A stretch of 64,000 nucleotides of DNA from Streptomyces sp. NBC_01233 (GCF_035989305.1 NZ_CP108514.1:5436501-5500500); one strand, 5' to 3'. Counted from the stretch's first letter, positions 37,617 to 48,520 are shown. A program made the numbers and translations. Notes: a model not told the origin generated them from the letters alone.

Positions 37617-38029
37617 AGATCACCATGGAGTGGGCCTGGACCGCTCTGGCCCACCATCTTCCGTCCGATCCCGCCGTGTGGGATCCCTCCGGGGTGGCCG
37701 CCGCGGTCGCCCGCCACCAGAACGACCTCGTTCTGGTGCCCGAACAGCCCGCCCCGGACACCGCGTGGCGGGCCGCCGCGTTTCTGCACACCCTCGCGGT
37801 GTGCCCGGCGCTGGAATCCCCGATGAACGAGTTCTACGCGGCCGCCGCGACCCGCTCGTACCTGCGCGTGGCCGGGGCCCGGCAGCTGCCCTCGCCGGAG
37901 GAGCTCGGCGATCTCGTGGAGGCGGCGAAGCTGGGCCGCGCGGACATCGCGGCCGTCGCCGAGGAGCTGCGCGCCCGGATCCAGGAACCGCTGCCCGCCT
38001 CGCTGCGGGGCCGCGCCGAGGACGCGTAG
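37613..38029 (+). CDS. Fic/Doc-like toxin with degenerate active-site motif
   Basis: This 138-residue protein (TTG at 37613 overlapping the antitoxin stop; an ATG at 37625 is the alternative) has the Doc-like layout: helix with WDPSGVAAAVARH, then WRAAAFLHTLAVCPALESPMNEF and YLRVAGARQLPSPEELGDLV. In active Fic proteins the second stretch contains HPFxxGN(K/G)R; here it reads CPALESPMNEF, so the catalytic His and the GNxR phosphate-binding residues are absent. Streptomyces proteins of this shape are commonly annotated as Fic-family toxin components (from memory). Either chemistry differs or the protein is not an AMP/phosphotransferase. Confidence 0.7.
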   Translation: MKITMEWAWTALAHHLPSDPAVWDPSGVAAAVARHQNDLVLVPEQPAPDTAWRAAAFLHTLAVCPALESPMNEFYAAAATRSYLRVAGARQLPSPEELGDLVEAAKLGRADIAAVAEELRARIQEPLPASLRGRAEDA

Positions 38030-38062
38030 CTCCGGCGCGATCCGACCGGATCGCGCCGGAGC
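38029..38062. terminator. Hairpin terminator after the toxin gene
   Basis: A perfect 15-bp stem, GCTCCGGCGCGATCC (38029-38043) with 38048-38062 and a GACC loop, starts at the last base of the toxin stop codon and lies 23 bases from the end of the convergent aminopeptidase gene. Confidence 0.88.
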
Positions 38063-38085
38063 CCTGGGGCCTCGACCGGCAAGCG

Positions 38086-39462
<1,377 letters not shown>

Positions 39463-39549
39463 TTAGTGCGTCAGTGCGAGCCTGATGTTCAGCGAGAGTA
39501 TGACTGTCCGTCAAGACCATAATTCGGTCAGGGCAGTTCGGAAAACGGA

Positions 39550-39584
39550 CGATCCCCGGTACAGGTGCCCTGTACCGGGGATCG
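39550..39584 (-). terminator. Hairpin terminator after rarD
   Basis: A perfect 15-bp stem (39550-39564 with 39570-39584) and a GTGCC loop lie 43 bases downstream of the rarD stop on the minus strand, before the aminopeptidase promoter region. Confidence 0.85.
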
Positions 39585-39627
39585 TGGGTGTGGAGCGTTT
39601 GCTGGTGTGTGCCTGCCGGCAGGCCCG

Positions 39628-40572
39628 TTACGCCGGCTCGCGGGCCGGTGCCGGCAGGGCGGCCGGGGCCGTCTCGAGGGCCGCCCTGGACCGCCGTGCC
39701 GTGCGCAGCGCGTCCCAGGTCAGGAGGGCGAGCGCGGTCCACACCAGGGAGAAGCCGGCCCAGCGCTCGGGCGGCATGGCCTCGTGGAAGTACAGGACGC
39801 CCAGCCCGAACTGGAAGACGGGGGCCATGTACTGGAGCAGCCCGAGGGTGGACAGCGGGACGCGGATGGCGGCCGCCCCGAAGAGCACCAGCGGGATCGC
39901 GGTGACCAGCCCGGTCGCGGCCAGCAGGAGCGCGTGCCCGACGCCCTGCGAGGTGAAGCTGGACTGGCCCTGCCAGCCCAGCCACAGCAGGTAGCCCAGG
40001 GCCGGCAGGAACAGCATGGCCGTCTCGGCGGCCAGCGACTCCAGCCCGCCCATGTTGAGCTTCTTCTTGATCAGCCCGTACGTCGCGAAGGAGCAGGCCA
40101 GGACCAGTGAGATCCACGGCGGCCGCCCGTAGCCGATGGCGAGCACGAGGACGGCGACGAAGCTGATGCCGACCGCCACCCACTGCACGCGGCGCAGCCG
40201 CTCGCCCAGGACGAGCACGCCCATCGCGATGCTGACCAGCGGGTTGATGAAGTAGCCGAGGCTCGATTCGACGACGTGGCCGTTGTTGACCGACCAGATG
40301 TACAGGCCCCAGTTCACGCTGATCACCGATGCGGCCAGCGCGGTCAGGCCGAGCTTGCGCGGCTGGCGCAGCAGCTCCCGGATCCAGCCCCAGCGGCGCA
40401 CCGCGAGCAGCGCCAGCCCGACCACGGCCAGGGACCACGTCATGCGGTGGGCGAGGATCTCGACGGCCCCCGCAGGCATCAGGAGCGGCCAGAAGAGGGG
40501 CACCAGACCCCACAGCCCGTATGCGCCGAATCCGTAGAGCAAACCCGTGCGCTGCTCGTTCTCCGCCTTCAC
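39628..40572 (-). CDS. rarD: EamA-family transporter RarD
   Basis: This 314-residue inner-membrane protein has the ten-helix drug/metabolite-transporter layout and RarD hallmarks: GLLYGFGAYGLWGLVPLFWP at the start, EILAHRMTWSL, NWGLYIWSVNNGHVVESSLG (about residues 95-115), GYFINPLVSIAMGVLVLGERL and STLGLLQYMAPVFQFGLGVL. RarD proteins were linked to chloramphenicol sensitivity in other bacteria; the natural substrate is not established. The GTG at 40572 is preceded by AGGAGG; an upstream frame to 40635 is ignored. An inverted repeat at 40628-40664 lies in its promoter region. Confidence 0.93.
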   Translation of the reverse strand: MKAENEQRTGLLYGFGAYGLWGLVPLFWPLLMPAGAVEILAHRMTWSLAVVGLALLAVRRWGWIRELLRQPRKLGLTALAASVISVNWGLYIWSVNNGHVVESSLGYFINPLVSIAMGVLVLGERLRRVQWVAVGISFVAVLVLAIGYGRPPWISLVLACSFATYGLIKKKLNMGGLESLAAETAMLFLPALGYLLWLGWQGQSSFTSQGVGHALLLAATGLVTAIPLVLFGAAAIRVPLSTLGLLQYMAPVFQFGLGVLYFHEAMPPERWAGFSLVWTALALLTWDALRTARRSRAALETAPAALPAPAREPA

Positions 40573-40627
40573 GGGGCCTCCTGTGCGACTTCCAGCCAAC
40601 TTCACGACCGTAGCGCCGCGCGGCACG

Positions 40628-40664
40628 GATGTCATGCCCGTTATTGCGAGATACTCATGACATC
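40628..40664. promoter_or_regulatory. Inverted repeat upstream of rarD
   Basis: GATGTCATG (40628-40636) and CATGACATC (40656-40664) form a perfect 9-bp inverted repeat with 19 bases between, 56-92 bases upstream of the rarD GTG. Spacing and symmetry fit a dimeric regulator's operator. The next item downstream on the other side is an SDR remnant, so the site may be left over from a lost regulator gene. Confidence 0.55.
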
Positions 40665-40747
40665 TTCCTGGGCTTGCGTGGACGGGCCCGTGCTGCGCCC
40701 GCCCCGTGTCCGCGCCTGCCGCCGCCCCCCCGAGGGCCGGTCCCGGG

Positions 40748-40890
40748 TCAGGCCAGTGCGGCGCGGATCGCCTCGGCCACCGGGGTCGTCGGCCGCCCGA
40801 TCAGCCGGGCCAGGTCACCGCTGGTGCCCGCCAGCCGGCCGCGTGCGATCGCCGCGTCCGCGTCGACGAGGATCGCGGCGAAAGGCTTTC
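40748..40890 (-). pseudogene. C-terminal remnant of an SDR/NmrA-type oxidoreductase
   Basis: The minus strand encodes about 45 residues, FAAILVDADAAIARGRLAG through LARLIGRPTTPVAEAIRAALA and a TGA stop at 40748. This is the typical C-terminus of NmrA-like NAD(P)H-binding proteins (from memory of the family). Upstream of about 40890 the coding sequence breaks off into a GGGGC repeat and the korB terminator, so about five sixths of the gene is missing. Confidence 0.72.
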
Positions 40891-40905
40891 CGAGGGATTG
40901 CGTAC

Positions 40906-40925
40906 GGGGCGGGGCGGGGCGGGGC
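40906..40925 (+). repeat. Four tandem GGGGC units, potential G-quadruplex
   Basis: GGGGC is repeated four times without interruption, followed by GG. Four G4 runs separated by single C residues can fold into a G-quadruplex on this strand. It lies at the break of the SDR remnant and immediately before the long hairpin. Confidence 0.7.
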
Positions 40926-40930
40926 GGACA

Positions 40931-40972
40931 CGCACGAAGCCCGGATCTCTGGGGAGATCCGGGCTTCGTGCG
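40931..40972. terminator. Hairpin terminator downstream of korB
   Basis: A perfect 19-bp stem (40931-40949 with 40954-40972) with a TGGG loop. Read on the minus strand it follows korB after the 10-bp repeat array. Its right arm ends in CTTCGTGCG, the same sequence that is repeated in tandem next to it. Confidence 0.85.
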
Positions 40973-41073
40973 GCTTCGTGCGGCTTCGTGCGGCTTCGTG
41001 CGGCTTCGTGCGGCTTCGTGCGGCTTCGTGCGGCTTCGTGCGGCTTCGTGCGGCTTCGTGCGGCTTCGTGCGG
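40963..41073. repeat. Tandem array of a 10-bp unit (about 11 copies)
   Basis: The unit CGGCTTCGTG occurs ten times without a single mismatch from 40971 to 41070, with a further copy differing by one base (GGGCTTCGTG, 40961-40970) that is the right arm of the terminator, and a trailing CGG. Ten is not a multiple of three and the array lies 27 bases past the korB stop, so it is not a protein repeat. Each unit is an alternative partner for the single left arm of the hairpin. Confidence 0.95.
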
Positions 41074-41099
41074 CCGTGTCCGCGTCCGCGTCGTGCGGG

Positions 41100-42168
41100 T
41101 CAGCCGACGACGGTCCAGGTGTCGTTGCCGCTCAGCAGCGCACCGAGGTCGCCCTTGCCGCTGCGGTCGATCGCGGTGTCGAGCTGGTCGGCCATGAGGG
41201 TGTCGTACACGGGCCGCTCGACGCTGCGGAACACCCCGATCGGGGTGTGGTGCAAGGTGTCGGGGTCGGCCAGGCGGGAGAGCGCGAACGCCGTGGTGGC
41301 GCTGGCGGTCTTCGCGTCGTGGACCAGGATCTGCGACTCGTTGGCCGGGGTGACGTCGACGACCTCCAGGTCGCCGGTGGCCGGGTTGCGCACGACGCCC
41401 TTCGCGCCGTCCGCGCCGAAGCGGATCGGCCGGCCCTCCTCCAGCCGGATCACGGCCTCCAGTGCCTGGTCCTTGTCCTTGAGGACCTCGAAGGCGCCGT
41501 CGTTGAAGATGTTGCAGTTCTGGTAGATCTCGACGAGCGCCGTGCCCTGGTGGTCGGCCGCCGCGCGCAGCACCTCGGTGAGGTGCTTGCGGTCGGAGTC
41601 GACGGTACGGGCGACGAAGGAGGCCTCGGCGCCGATCGCCAGCGACACCGGGTTGAAGGGCGAGTCCAGCGAGCCCATCGGCGTGGACTTGGTGATCTTG
41701 CCGACCTCGGAGGTGGGGGAGTACTGCCCCTTGGTCAGCCCGTAGATCCGGTTGTTGAACAGCAGGATCTTGAGGTTGACGTTGCGGCGCAGGGCGTGGA
41801 TCAGGTGGTTGCCGCCGATGGAGAGCGCGTCGCCGTCGCCCGTCACGACCCATACGGACAGGTCGCGGCGGGAGGTGGCGAGGCCGGTGGCGATGGCGGG
41901 CGCACGGCCGTGGATGGAGTGCATTCCGTACGTGTTCATGTAGTACGGGAAGCGGGAGGAGCAGCCGATGCCGGAGACGAAGACGATGTTCTCCTTCGCC
42001 AGCCCCAGTTCGGGCATGAAGCCCTGAACGGCGGCGAGCACGGCGTAGTCGCCGCAGCCCGGGCACCAGCGGACCTCCTGGTCCGACTTGAAGTCCTTCA
42101 TCGACTGCTTGGACTCGGACTTGGGCACCAGCGAAAGCAGTGTGCGGGACCCTTCGGTCACGGTCACC

Positions 42169-42176
<8 letters not shown>
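41100..42176 (-). CDS. korB: 2-oxoacid:ferredoxin oxidoreductase, beta subunit
   Basis: KorB is the thiamine-diphosphate subunit of an enzyme that decarboxylates 2-oxoglutarate (or another 2-oxoacid) to the acyl-CoA and reduces ferredoxin. The 358-residue protein has the [4Fe-4S] ligands C38 and C41 (RWCPGCGDY), C72 (GIGCSS) and C221 (NCNIF), and the ThDP/Mg motif GDGDALSIGGNH (113-124) with ILLFNNRIYGLTKGQYSPT. Its start overlaps the korA stop by 8 bases. No ferredoxin gene is in the window; the neighbouring nuo2 operon is a possible electron acceptor (hypothesis). Confidence 0.95.
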
Positions 42177-44112
<1,936 letters not shown>

Positions 44113-44153
44113 TGAACTGGACCTCCTTCGAGGCGTGAGCACCCCCAGACCCA

Positions 44154-44259
44154 CCCTACGTCGGTAGGGATCAGGCTCCCCGGAGGCGACCACATTCTGG
44201 ACCGTAGGACCGCCCTTTGAGACGGGCCGACCGGTATGCCGTATCTGACAGAGTGTCAG
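44154..44259. promoter_or_regulatory. Two palindromes between korA and the response-regulator gene
   Basis: CCCTAC-GTCG-GTAGGG (44154-44169) lies in the presumed korA leader, and CTGACA-GAG-TGTCAG (44245-44259) sits 5 bases beyond the response-regulator stop. On the minus strand TTGATC (44273-44268) and GATACG (about 44246-44241) could be a korA promoter overlapping the second palindrome. The second palindrome may be either an operator or a weak terminator; I cannot tell which. Confidence 0.4.
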
Positions 44260-44263
44260 TCGA

Positions 44264-44935
44264 TCAAGATTTCAGATAGGTGAGAACGGCCAGTACACGC
44301 CGGTGATCCCCGTCACTCGGCGAGAGGCCCAGCTTCATGAAGATGTTGCTGACGTGCTTTTCCACCGCTCCGTCGCTCACGACCAGCTGTTTCGCCACCG
44401 CCGAATTGGTGCGTCCCTCGGCCATCAGCCCGAGCACCTCGCGCTCGCGCGGGGTCAGCCCCGCCAGGACGTCCTGCTTCCGGCTGCGGCCGAGCAACTG
44501 GGCGACGACCTCCGGGTCCAGGGCCGTACCGCCCCGCGCCACCCGCACCACCGCGTCCAGGAACTCCCGCACCTCGGCCACCCGGTCCTTGAGCAGGTAC
44601 CCCACCCCGGTACTCGACCCGGCCAGCAGTTCGGTGGCGTACTGCTCCTCCACGTACTGCGACAACACGAGCACGCCTATCCCGGGGTAGTCCCGGCGCA
44701 GCCGTACGGCCGCCCGTACGCCCTCGTCGGTGTGGGTCGGCGGCATCCGCACGTCCGCCACCACCACATCCGGCAGCGCGTCGTCGGCCGCCAGGTCCGC
44801 GATCGTCTTGAGCAGGGCTTCCGCGTCCCCGACGCCCGCCACGACGTCATGCCTCCGGTCGGTCAGCAGCCGGGTCAGGCCCTCACGCAGCAGCACTGAA
44901 TCCTCGGCGATGACCACTCGCACCCTGTCTTCCAC
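44264..44935 (-). CDS. NarL/LuxR-family response regulator
   Basis: This 223-residue two-component regulator has a receiver domain (VRVVIAEDSVLLREGL; phosphoacceptor D61 in VVVADVRMPP; switch Lys in GYLLKDRV) and a C-terminal LuxR-type DNA-binding domain (LTPREREVLGLMAEGRTNSAVAKQ, KHVSNIFMKLGL). The GTG at 44935 has GGGAG about ten bases upstream and starts the receiver with normal spacing; an alternative start at 44971 would add 12 residues. It is the only regulator next to two histidine-kinase genes on the same strand, so both kinases may signal to it. Targets may include nuo2 and korAB (inference from position). Confidence 0.93.
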   Translation of the reverse strand: MEDRVRVVIAEDSVLLREGLTRLLTDRRHDVVAGVGDAEALLKTIADLAADDALPDVVVADVRMPPTHTDEGVRAAVRLRRDYPGIGVLVLSQYVEEQYATELLAGSSTGVGYLLKDRVAEVREFLDAVVRVARGGTALDPEVVAQLLGRSRKQDVLAGLTPREREVLGLMAEGRTNSAVAKQLVVSDGAVEKHVSNIFMKLGLSPSDGDHRRVLAVLTYLKS

Positions 44936-45260
44936 GTCTTTGCAGCTCCCGCGTCCACTCGTTTCCCGCACTACACGACTCAGCCAAGCATCCCAGCCTT
45001 AAGTCCTGGTGAAGGCAGAGCCGGGACAACACGTGGGCGTCCGGGGGCAGTTTTCACGAACCGGAAGGTCACATGCCGCACCCACGAAGCCCCGCCCGCG
45101 CCGATCCCAGCCCCGCCGGTATGTAAGGAGCCCCGCCGGCATGTGAGGCGTGGGGTCCGGGGCTGCGCCTGCGGAGCGTCGGCTGTGCCAATCCCAGCCC
45201 CGCCGGTATGTGAGGCGTGAGGTCCGGGGCTGCGCCCACGTAGGACGGCCGCGCCAAATC
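44936..45260. repeat. Gap with several copies of a Streptomyces intergenic repeat
   Basis: No gene is apparent. Between about 45100 and 45250 the element CCAGCCCCGCCGGNNTNTGAGG, with a following CGTGGGGTCCGGGGCTGCGCC-type stretch, occurs three times in variant form (about 45105-45128, 45129-45165 and 45196-45235), and a fourth copy begins at 45261. The copies differ at several positions (GTATGTAAGG, GCATGTGAGG, GTATGTGAGG), so they are diverged relatives, not a fresh expansion. Confidence 0.75.
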
Positions 45261-45560
45261 CAGCCTCGCCGGCGTTTGAGGCGCGGGGTCTGGGGCGGAG
45301 CCCCGGGAAGCGTCGCCGCAACGGACACGCGAACGGGACCCCCACCCACCCGGACGGGAGTCCCGCTCACCAGCACAAAGAAGGGGGCCCGGTGGCCAGG
45401 GGGCCCGGGGCTTCAGCCCCGGTCACGCCACGGCAGCTCCGCAGTGACCGTCGTCCCGACCCCCGCGGGCGAGTCCACCACCAGCACCCCATCCACCGCA
45501 TCCAGCCGCCCCGTCAACCCCGCCAACCCGCTCCCCCCGCCAGAGGCATCCGCTCCGCCC
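45261..45560. repeat. Near-identical block shared with 47088-47387 (copy 1)
   Basis: These ~300 bases match 47088-47387 at a constant offset of 1827 with no gaps. From 45261 to about 45480 only a few single-base differences are seen; more occur at 45495-45520, then identity resumes. The block covers the intergenic repeat, the 3' flank and the last ~50 codons of the histidine-kinase gene. It is more alike than the rest of the two kinase genes. Confidence 0.9.
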
Positions 45561-46723
45561 CGCCCGTCGTCCGCGACCTGGATCAGCAGCCGCTCCCCGG
45601 ACTTCCACACGTCCACAGAGGCCGACCGGGCCACCGCGTGCTTGCTGATGTTCTGCAGCAGCTCCGAGACCGTGAAGTACGCGATCCCCTCGATCGCCTC
45701 CGCCGGGCGGGCCGGAAGGTCCACGGCCACCCGCACCGGCACCGTGCAGCGCGCGGCCACCGCCGACAGTGCCGCGTCCAGCCCGCGGTCGGTCAGTACG
45801 GCGGGGTGGATCCCGCGGGCCAGGTCGCGCAGCTCCTGCAGGGCGATCTTCACCTCGCCGTGCGCCTCGTCCACCATGCGGGCCGCGGCCTGCGGATCCT
45901 CGGTGAGCTTCTCCTTCGCCAGCCCCAGGTCCATGGCGAGCGACACCAGCCGGGCCTGCGCCCCGTCGTGCAGATCACGCTCGATGCGCCGCAGGTCGGC
46001 GGCGGCGGTGTCCACCACCACGCCCCGGTCGGACTCCAGCTCGGTGACGCGGCTGTCCAGACGGGAGCGGCCGAGCAGCCCGCCGACCATGACCCGGTCG
46101 ACGGTGGTCAGGGCCCGGATCACCCAGGGGGTGGTGAGGGTGAGCGCCAGTCCGACGACGCAGGCGAGGGCGATCTCCACGGGCTTGTCGAGGAAGAAGG
46201 AGTAGTCGCCGTTCTCGAAGAGCAGCAGCCCGGGCTGGTCGGAGTAGGTCGGCAGGACCCAGAACCAGAGCGGGTACAGCAGGAGGGCCCACCCCGACGC
46301 CCAGAACGTCAGTGCCAGGCAGAACCCGAACACCGCCCACGGGAAGTGGATCACGGAGTACAGCACGTGCCTCCAGGCGCTCCCGCTCTTGAGCAGCGCG
46401 CCCATGGCAGCGAGGGGCCCGGCCTTCTTGGCCCGGATCGGCGCGGGGCCGGCGATGTCCGCCCCGAGCAGCGCGCGCACCCGGGCCCGCTCCACCGCGC
46501 CGAACCCGCGGCACATGGCGAGCACGCCGGCGAGGACCGGCACGCCGAGGAAGGTGACGAGCAGCCCGGCGCCGAGGCTCACACCCGTGATGGCGAGCGA
46601 GAAGTACAGCGTGCTCAGCGGCAGCCCGATCAGCAGGTATCCGAACTCCCGCCAGGTCCGCCCCTCGACCGGAGCCCGCAGCACCGCGCCGACACCACCG
46701 CCCGTGCCCTTGCCGTTGTCCAT
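45413..46723 (-). CDS. Sensor histidine kinase (paralogue 1)
   Basis: This 436-residue membrane kinase has an N-terminal sensor part with about four to five transmembrane helices (residues 25-75 and 115-200), a short coiled coil, a HisKA_3 dimerisation motif [15 protein letters not shown] (phospho-His H252) and an HATPase domain ([47 protein letters not shown]). The first membrane part looks like the actinomycete 'putative sensor' domain. It is 43% or so longer in its sensor part than its paralogue downstream. ATG at 46723. It precedes the response regulator on the same strand. Stimulus unknown. Confidence 0.93.
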   Translation of the reverse strand: MDNGKGTGGGVGAVLRAPVEGRTWREFGYLLIGLPLSTLYFSLAITGVSLGAGLLVTFLGVPVLAGVLAMCRGFGAVERARVRALLGADIAGPAPIRAKKAGPLAAMGALLKSGSAWRHVLYSVIHFPWAVFGFCLALTFWASGWALLLYPLWFWVLPTYSDQPGLLLFENGDYSFFLDKPVEIALACVVGLALTLTTPWVIRALTTVDRVMVGGLLGRSRLDSRVTELESDRGVVVDTAAADLRRIERDLHDGAQARLVSLAMDLGLAKEKLTEDPQAAARMVDEAHGEVKIALQELRDLARGIHPAVLTDRGLDAALSAVAARCTVPVRVAVDLPARPAEAIEGIAYFTVSELLQNISKHAVARSASVDVWKSGERLLIQVADDGRGGADASGGGSGLAGLTGRLDAVDGVLVVDSPAGVGTTVTAELPWRDRG

Positions 46724-46814
46724 GATCCCGCCCCACCCTTCCGGTCCTCCGTTACACCCCCACCCTGCCGCCCCGCCCCACCCCCGAACCATCCGGCGAG
46801 TCGGCCTCTGGACC

Positions 46815-46831
46815 GGGGGGTTAACCCCACC
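46815..46831. promoter_or_regulatory. Palindromic candidate operator upstream of kinase 1
   Basis: GGGGGGTTAACCCCACC contains the perfect 12-bp palindrome GGGGTTAACCCC, centred about 100 bases upstream of the kinase ATG. Nearly the same word, GGGGGATAACCCCACC, occurs at 48482-48497 upstream of kinase 2 and nuoA2. Read on the kinase strand both are GGTGGGGTTA(A/T)CCCCC. Confidence 0.55.
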
Positions 46832-46834
46832 GCC

Positions 46835-47087
46835 GCCCCCGCGGCGTCGGCGCGGGCCCCGGGGCCGCGCCTACGAAGCATCGGCCGCGCCCATCCCATC
46901 CCCGTCGGCGTTGGCGCGGGGGCGGCGCTGTGCCCACGTAGCGCCGGCCGTGCCCATCCCATCCCTGCCGGCGTTTGAGGCACCCGGGCCCACGCCTGGC
47001 GCCGCTCAAGGCGCGCCAGTTCCAGCCGCGCCGAACGTTGGCGCGGGCCCCGGGGCTGCGCCCACGGAGCGTCGGCCGCGCCAAACT
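46835..47087. repeat. Gap with diverged copies of the intergenic repeat
   Basis: No gene is seen. Variant copies of the repeat lie at about 46893-46925 (CCCGTCGGCGTTGGCG), 46955-46980 (CTGCCGGCGTTTGAGG) and 47025-47060 (CCGAACGTTGGCGCGG), several followed by the companion stretch GGCTGCGCCCACG. With the copies at 45.1-45.3 kb they flank the kinase 1 gene on both sides. Confidence 0.7.
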
Positions 47088-47387
47088 CAGCCTCGCCGGC
47101 GTTTGAGGCGTGGGGTCTGGGGCGGAGCCCCGGGAAGCGTCGCCGCAACGGACACGCGAGCGGGACCCCCGCCCACCCGGACGGGAGTCCCGCTCACCAG
47201 CACAAAGAAGGGGGCCCGGTGGCCAGGGGGCCCGGGGCTTCAGCCCCGGTCACGCCACGGCAGCTCCGCAGTGACCGTCGTCCCGACCCCCGCGGGCGAG
47301 TCCACCACCAGCGCCCCATCCACCGCGCCCAACCGCTCCGTCAATCCCGCCAACCCGCTCCCCCCGCCAGAGGCATCCGCTCCGCCC
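47088..47387. repeat. Near-identical block shared with 45261-45560 (copy 2)
   Basis: Partner of the block at 45261-45560; see there for the comparison. Here it covers the 3' flank and the last ~50 codons of the second kinase gene, including the same 3' sequence GTGGCCAGGGGGCCCGGGGC before the stop. Confidence 0.9.
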
Positions 47388-48421
47388 CGCCCGTCGTCCG
47401 ACACCCGTATCAGCAGCCGCGCCCCCGCCCGCCACACCTCCACGCTCGCGCCCCGCGCCCCCGGCCCCGCGTGCTTGCTCACGTTCTGCAGCAGCTCGGA
47501 CACCACGAAGTACGCGATCCCCTCGATCGCCTGCGCCGGCCGCGCCTCCGGCAGGTCCACCGCCACCTTCACCGGCACCACGCACCGCGACGCCACCGAC
47601 GACAGCGCCGCGTCCAGCCCGCGGTCCGTCAGCACGGCCGGATGGATCCCGCGGGCGAGGTCCCGCAGTTCCTGGAGCGCCAGCTTCACCTCTCCGTGGG
47701 CCTCGTCGACCATTGCCGCCGCGCCCTCCGGGTCCTCCAGCAGCTTCTCCTTCGCCAGGCCCAGCCCCATCGCCAGCGCCACCAGCCGCGCCTGCGCCCC
47801 GTCGTGCAGGTCCCGCTCGATGCGCCGCAGGTCGGCCGCCGCGGTGTCGACGACCACGCCGCGGTCGGATTCCAGCTCCGCGATCCGCCGTTCCAGGTCG
47901 TCGGAGGGCGACAGCAGCCCCCGTACCATCGCCCGGTCCGTGTTCGCGAGCAGCCGCACCAGGTACGGCAGCACCGGCCACAGCACGAACAGGCCAGTCA
48001 GAGCTACCGTGAAGGTGAGTACGCCCCACGGCAGCCGGATGAGCTGGTACAGCACGGTCCGCCAGCCGACGGGGTCCTTGATGCTCGTCCACAGCCAGGG
48101 GAAGAATCCGCCGGACCGCTTCGGCCCGGGGATCGGGGTCGGCTCGTCCACCCGTACGCCCAGCAGCGCGCGGGCGCGTGCCCGGTCCAGCCGTCCCATT
48201 TGCCGAGACAGATAGAGACCGCATGCGAGCAGGGGAATTCCGATCGCGGTCACGGAAAGACCGCCCGTGACGGAAACCATGACAACCGCGTACACAAATC
48301 CGACGATCGCCAACGGCAGGTTGGTCAGCAGATAGGCGATCTCCTTCCACGTCACGGCGCTGAAGGCGGGGCGTACGGGAGGAAGCCGATCGTTGTCGGG
48401 GATGGCATGGCTCGTGGTCAT
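47240..48421 (-). CDS. Sensor histidine kinase (paralogue 2)
   Basis: This 393-residue kinase is a paralogue of the one at 45413-46723: sensor part with about four helices (residues 28-72 and 120-160), [20 protein letters not shown], phospho-acceptor in [15 protein letters not shown] (H206), and HATPase motifs [29 protein letters not shown] and [17 protein letters not shown]. The C-terminal ~60 residues are nearly identical to kinase 1, the sensor parts are not, so the two probably sense different cues. ATG at 48421 has no clear ribosome site. It is divergent from nuoA2 with 147 bases between. Confidence 0.92.
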   Translation of the reverse strand: MTTSHAIPDNDRLPPVRPAFSAVTWKEIAYLLTNLPLAIVGFVYAVVMVSVTGGLSVTAIGIPLLACGLYLSRQMGRLDRARARALLGVRVDEPTPIPGPKRSGGFFPWLWTSIKDPVGWRTVLYQLIRLPWGVLTFTVALTGLFVLWPVLPYLVRLLANTDRAMVRGLLSPSDDLERRIAELESDRGVVVDTAAADLRRIERDLHDGAQARLVALAMGLGLAKEKLLEDPEGAAAMVDEAHGEVKLALQELRDLARGIHPAVLTDRGLDAALSSVASRCVVPVKVAVDLPEARPAQAIEGIAYFVVSELLQNVSKHAGPGARGASVEVWRAGARLLIRVSDDGRGGADASGGGSGLAGLTERLGAVDGALVVDSPAGVGTTVTAELPWRDRG

Positions 48422-48481
48422 GGGCCACAGCCTGTCAAGAGCGGCCCGCCGGTGCCATGGGGTGTCCGGGGTGCTGTGAAC

Positions 48482-48520
48482 GGGGGATAACCCCACCCTG
48501 TGTGAGGCAGGCCCTAGACT
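48482..48520. promoter_or_regulatory. Shared motif and candidate nuoA2 promoter
   Basis: GGGGGATAACCCCACC (48482-48497) repeats the motif found upstream of kinase 1. It lies between the divergent kinase 2 and nuoA2 genes. TAGACT at 48515-48520 is a plausible nuoA2 -10 (transcript start near 48527), which would put the motif in the -35 region; the -35 hexamer itself is not recognisable, as in activator-dependent promoters. Confidence 0.45.

Noticed and set aside
40963..41073. CRISPR-like array
   Set aside because: The repeats are 10 bp with no spacers and no cas genes; it is a simple tandem repeat derived from a terminator arm.
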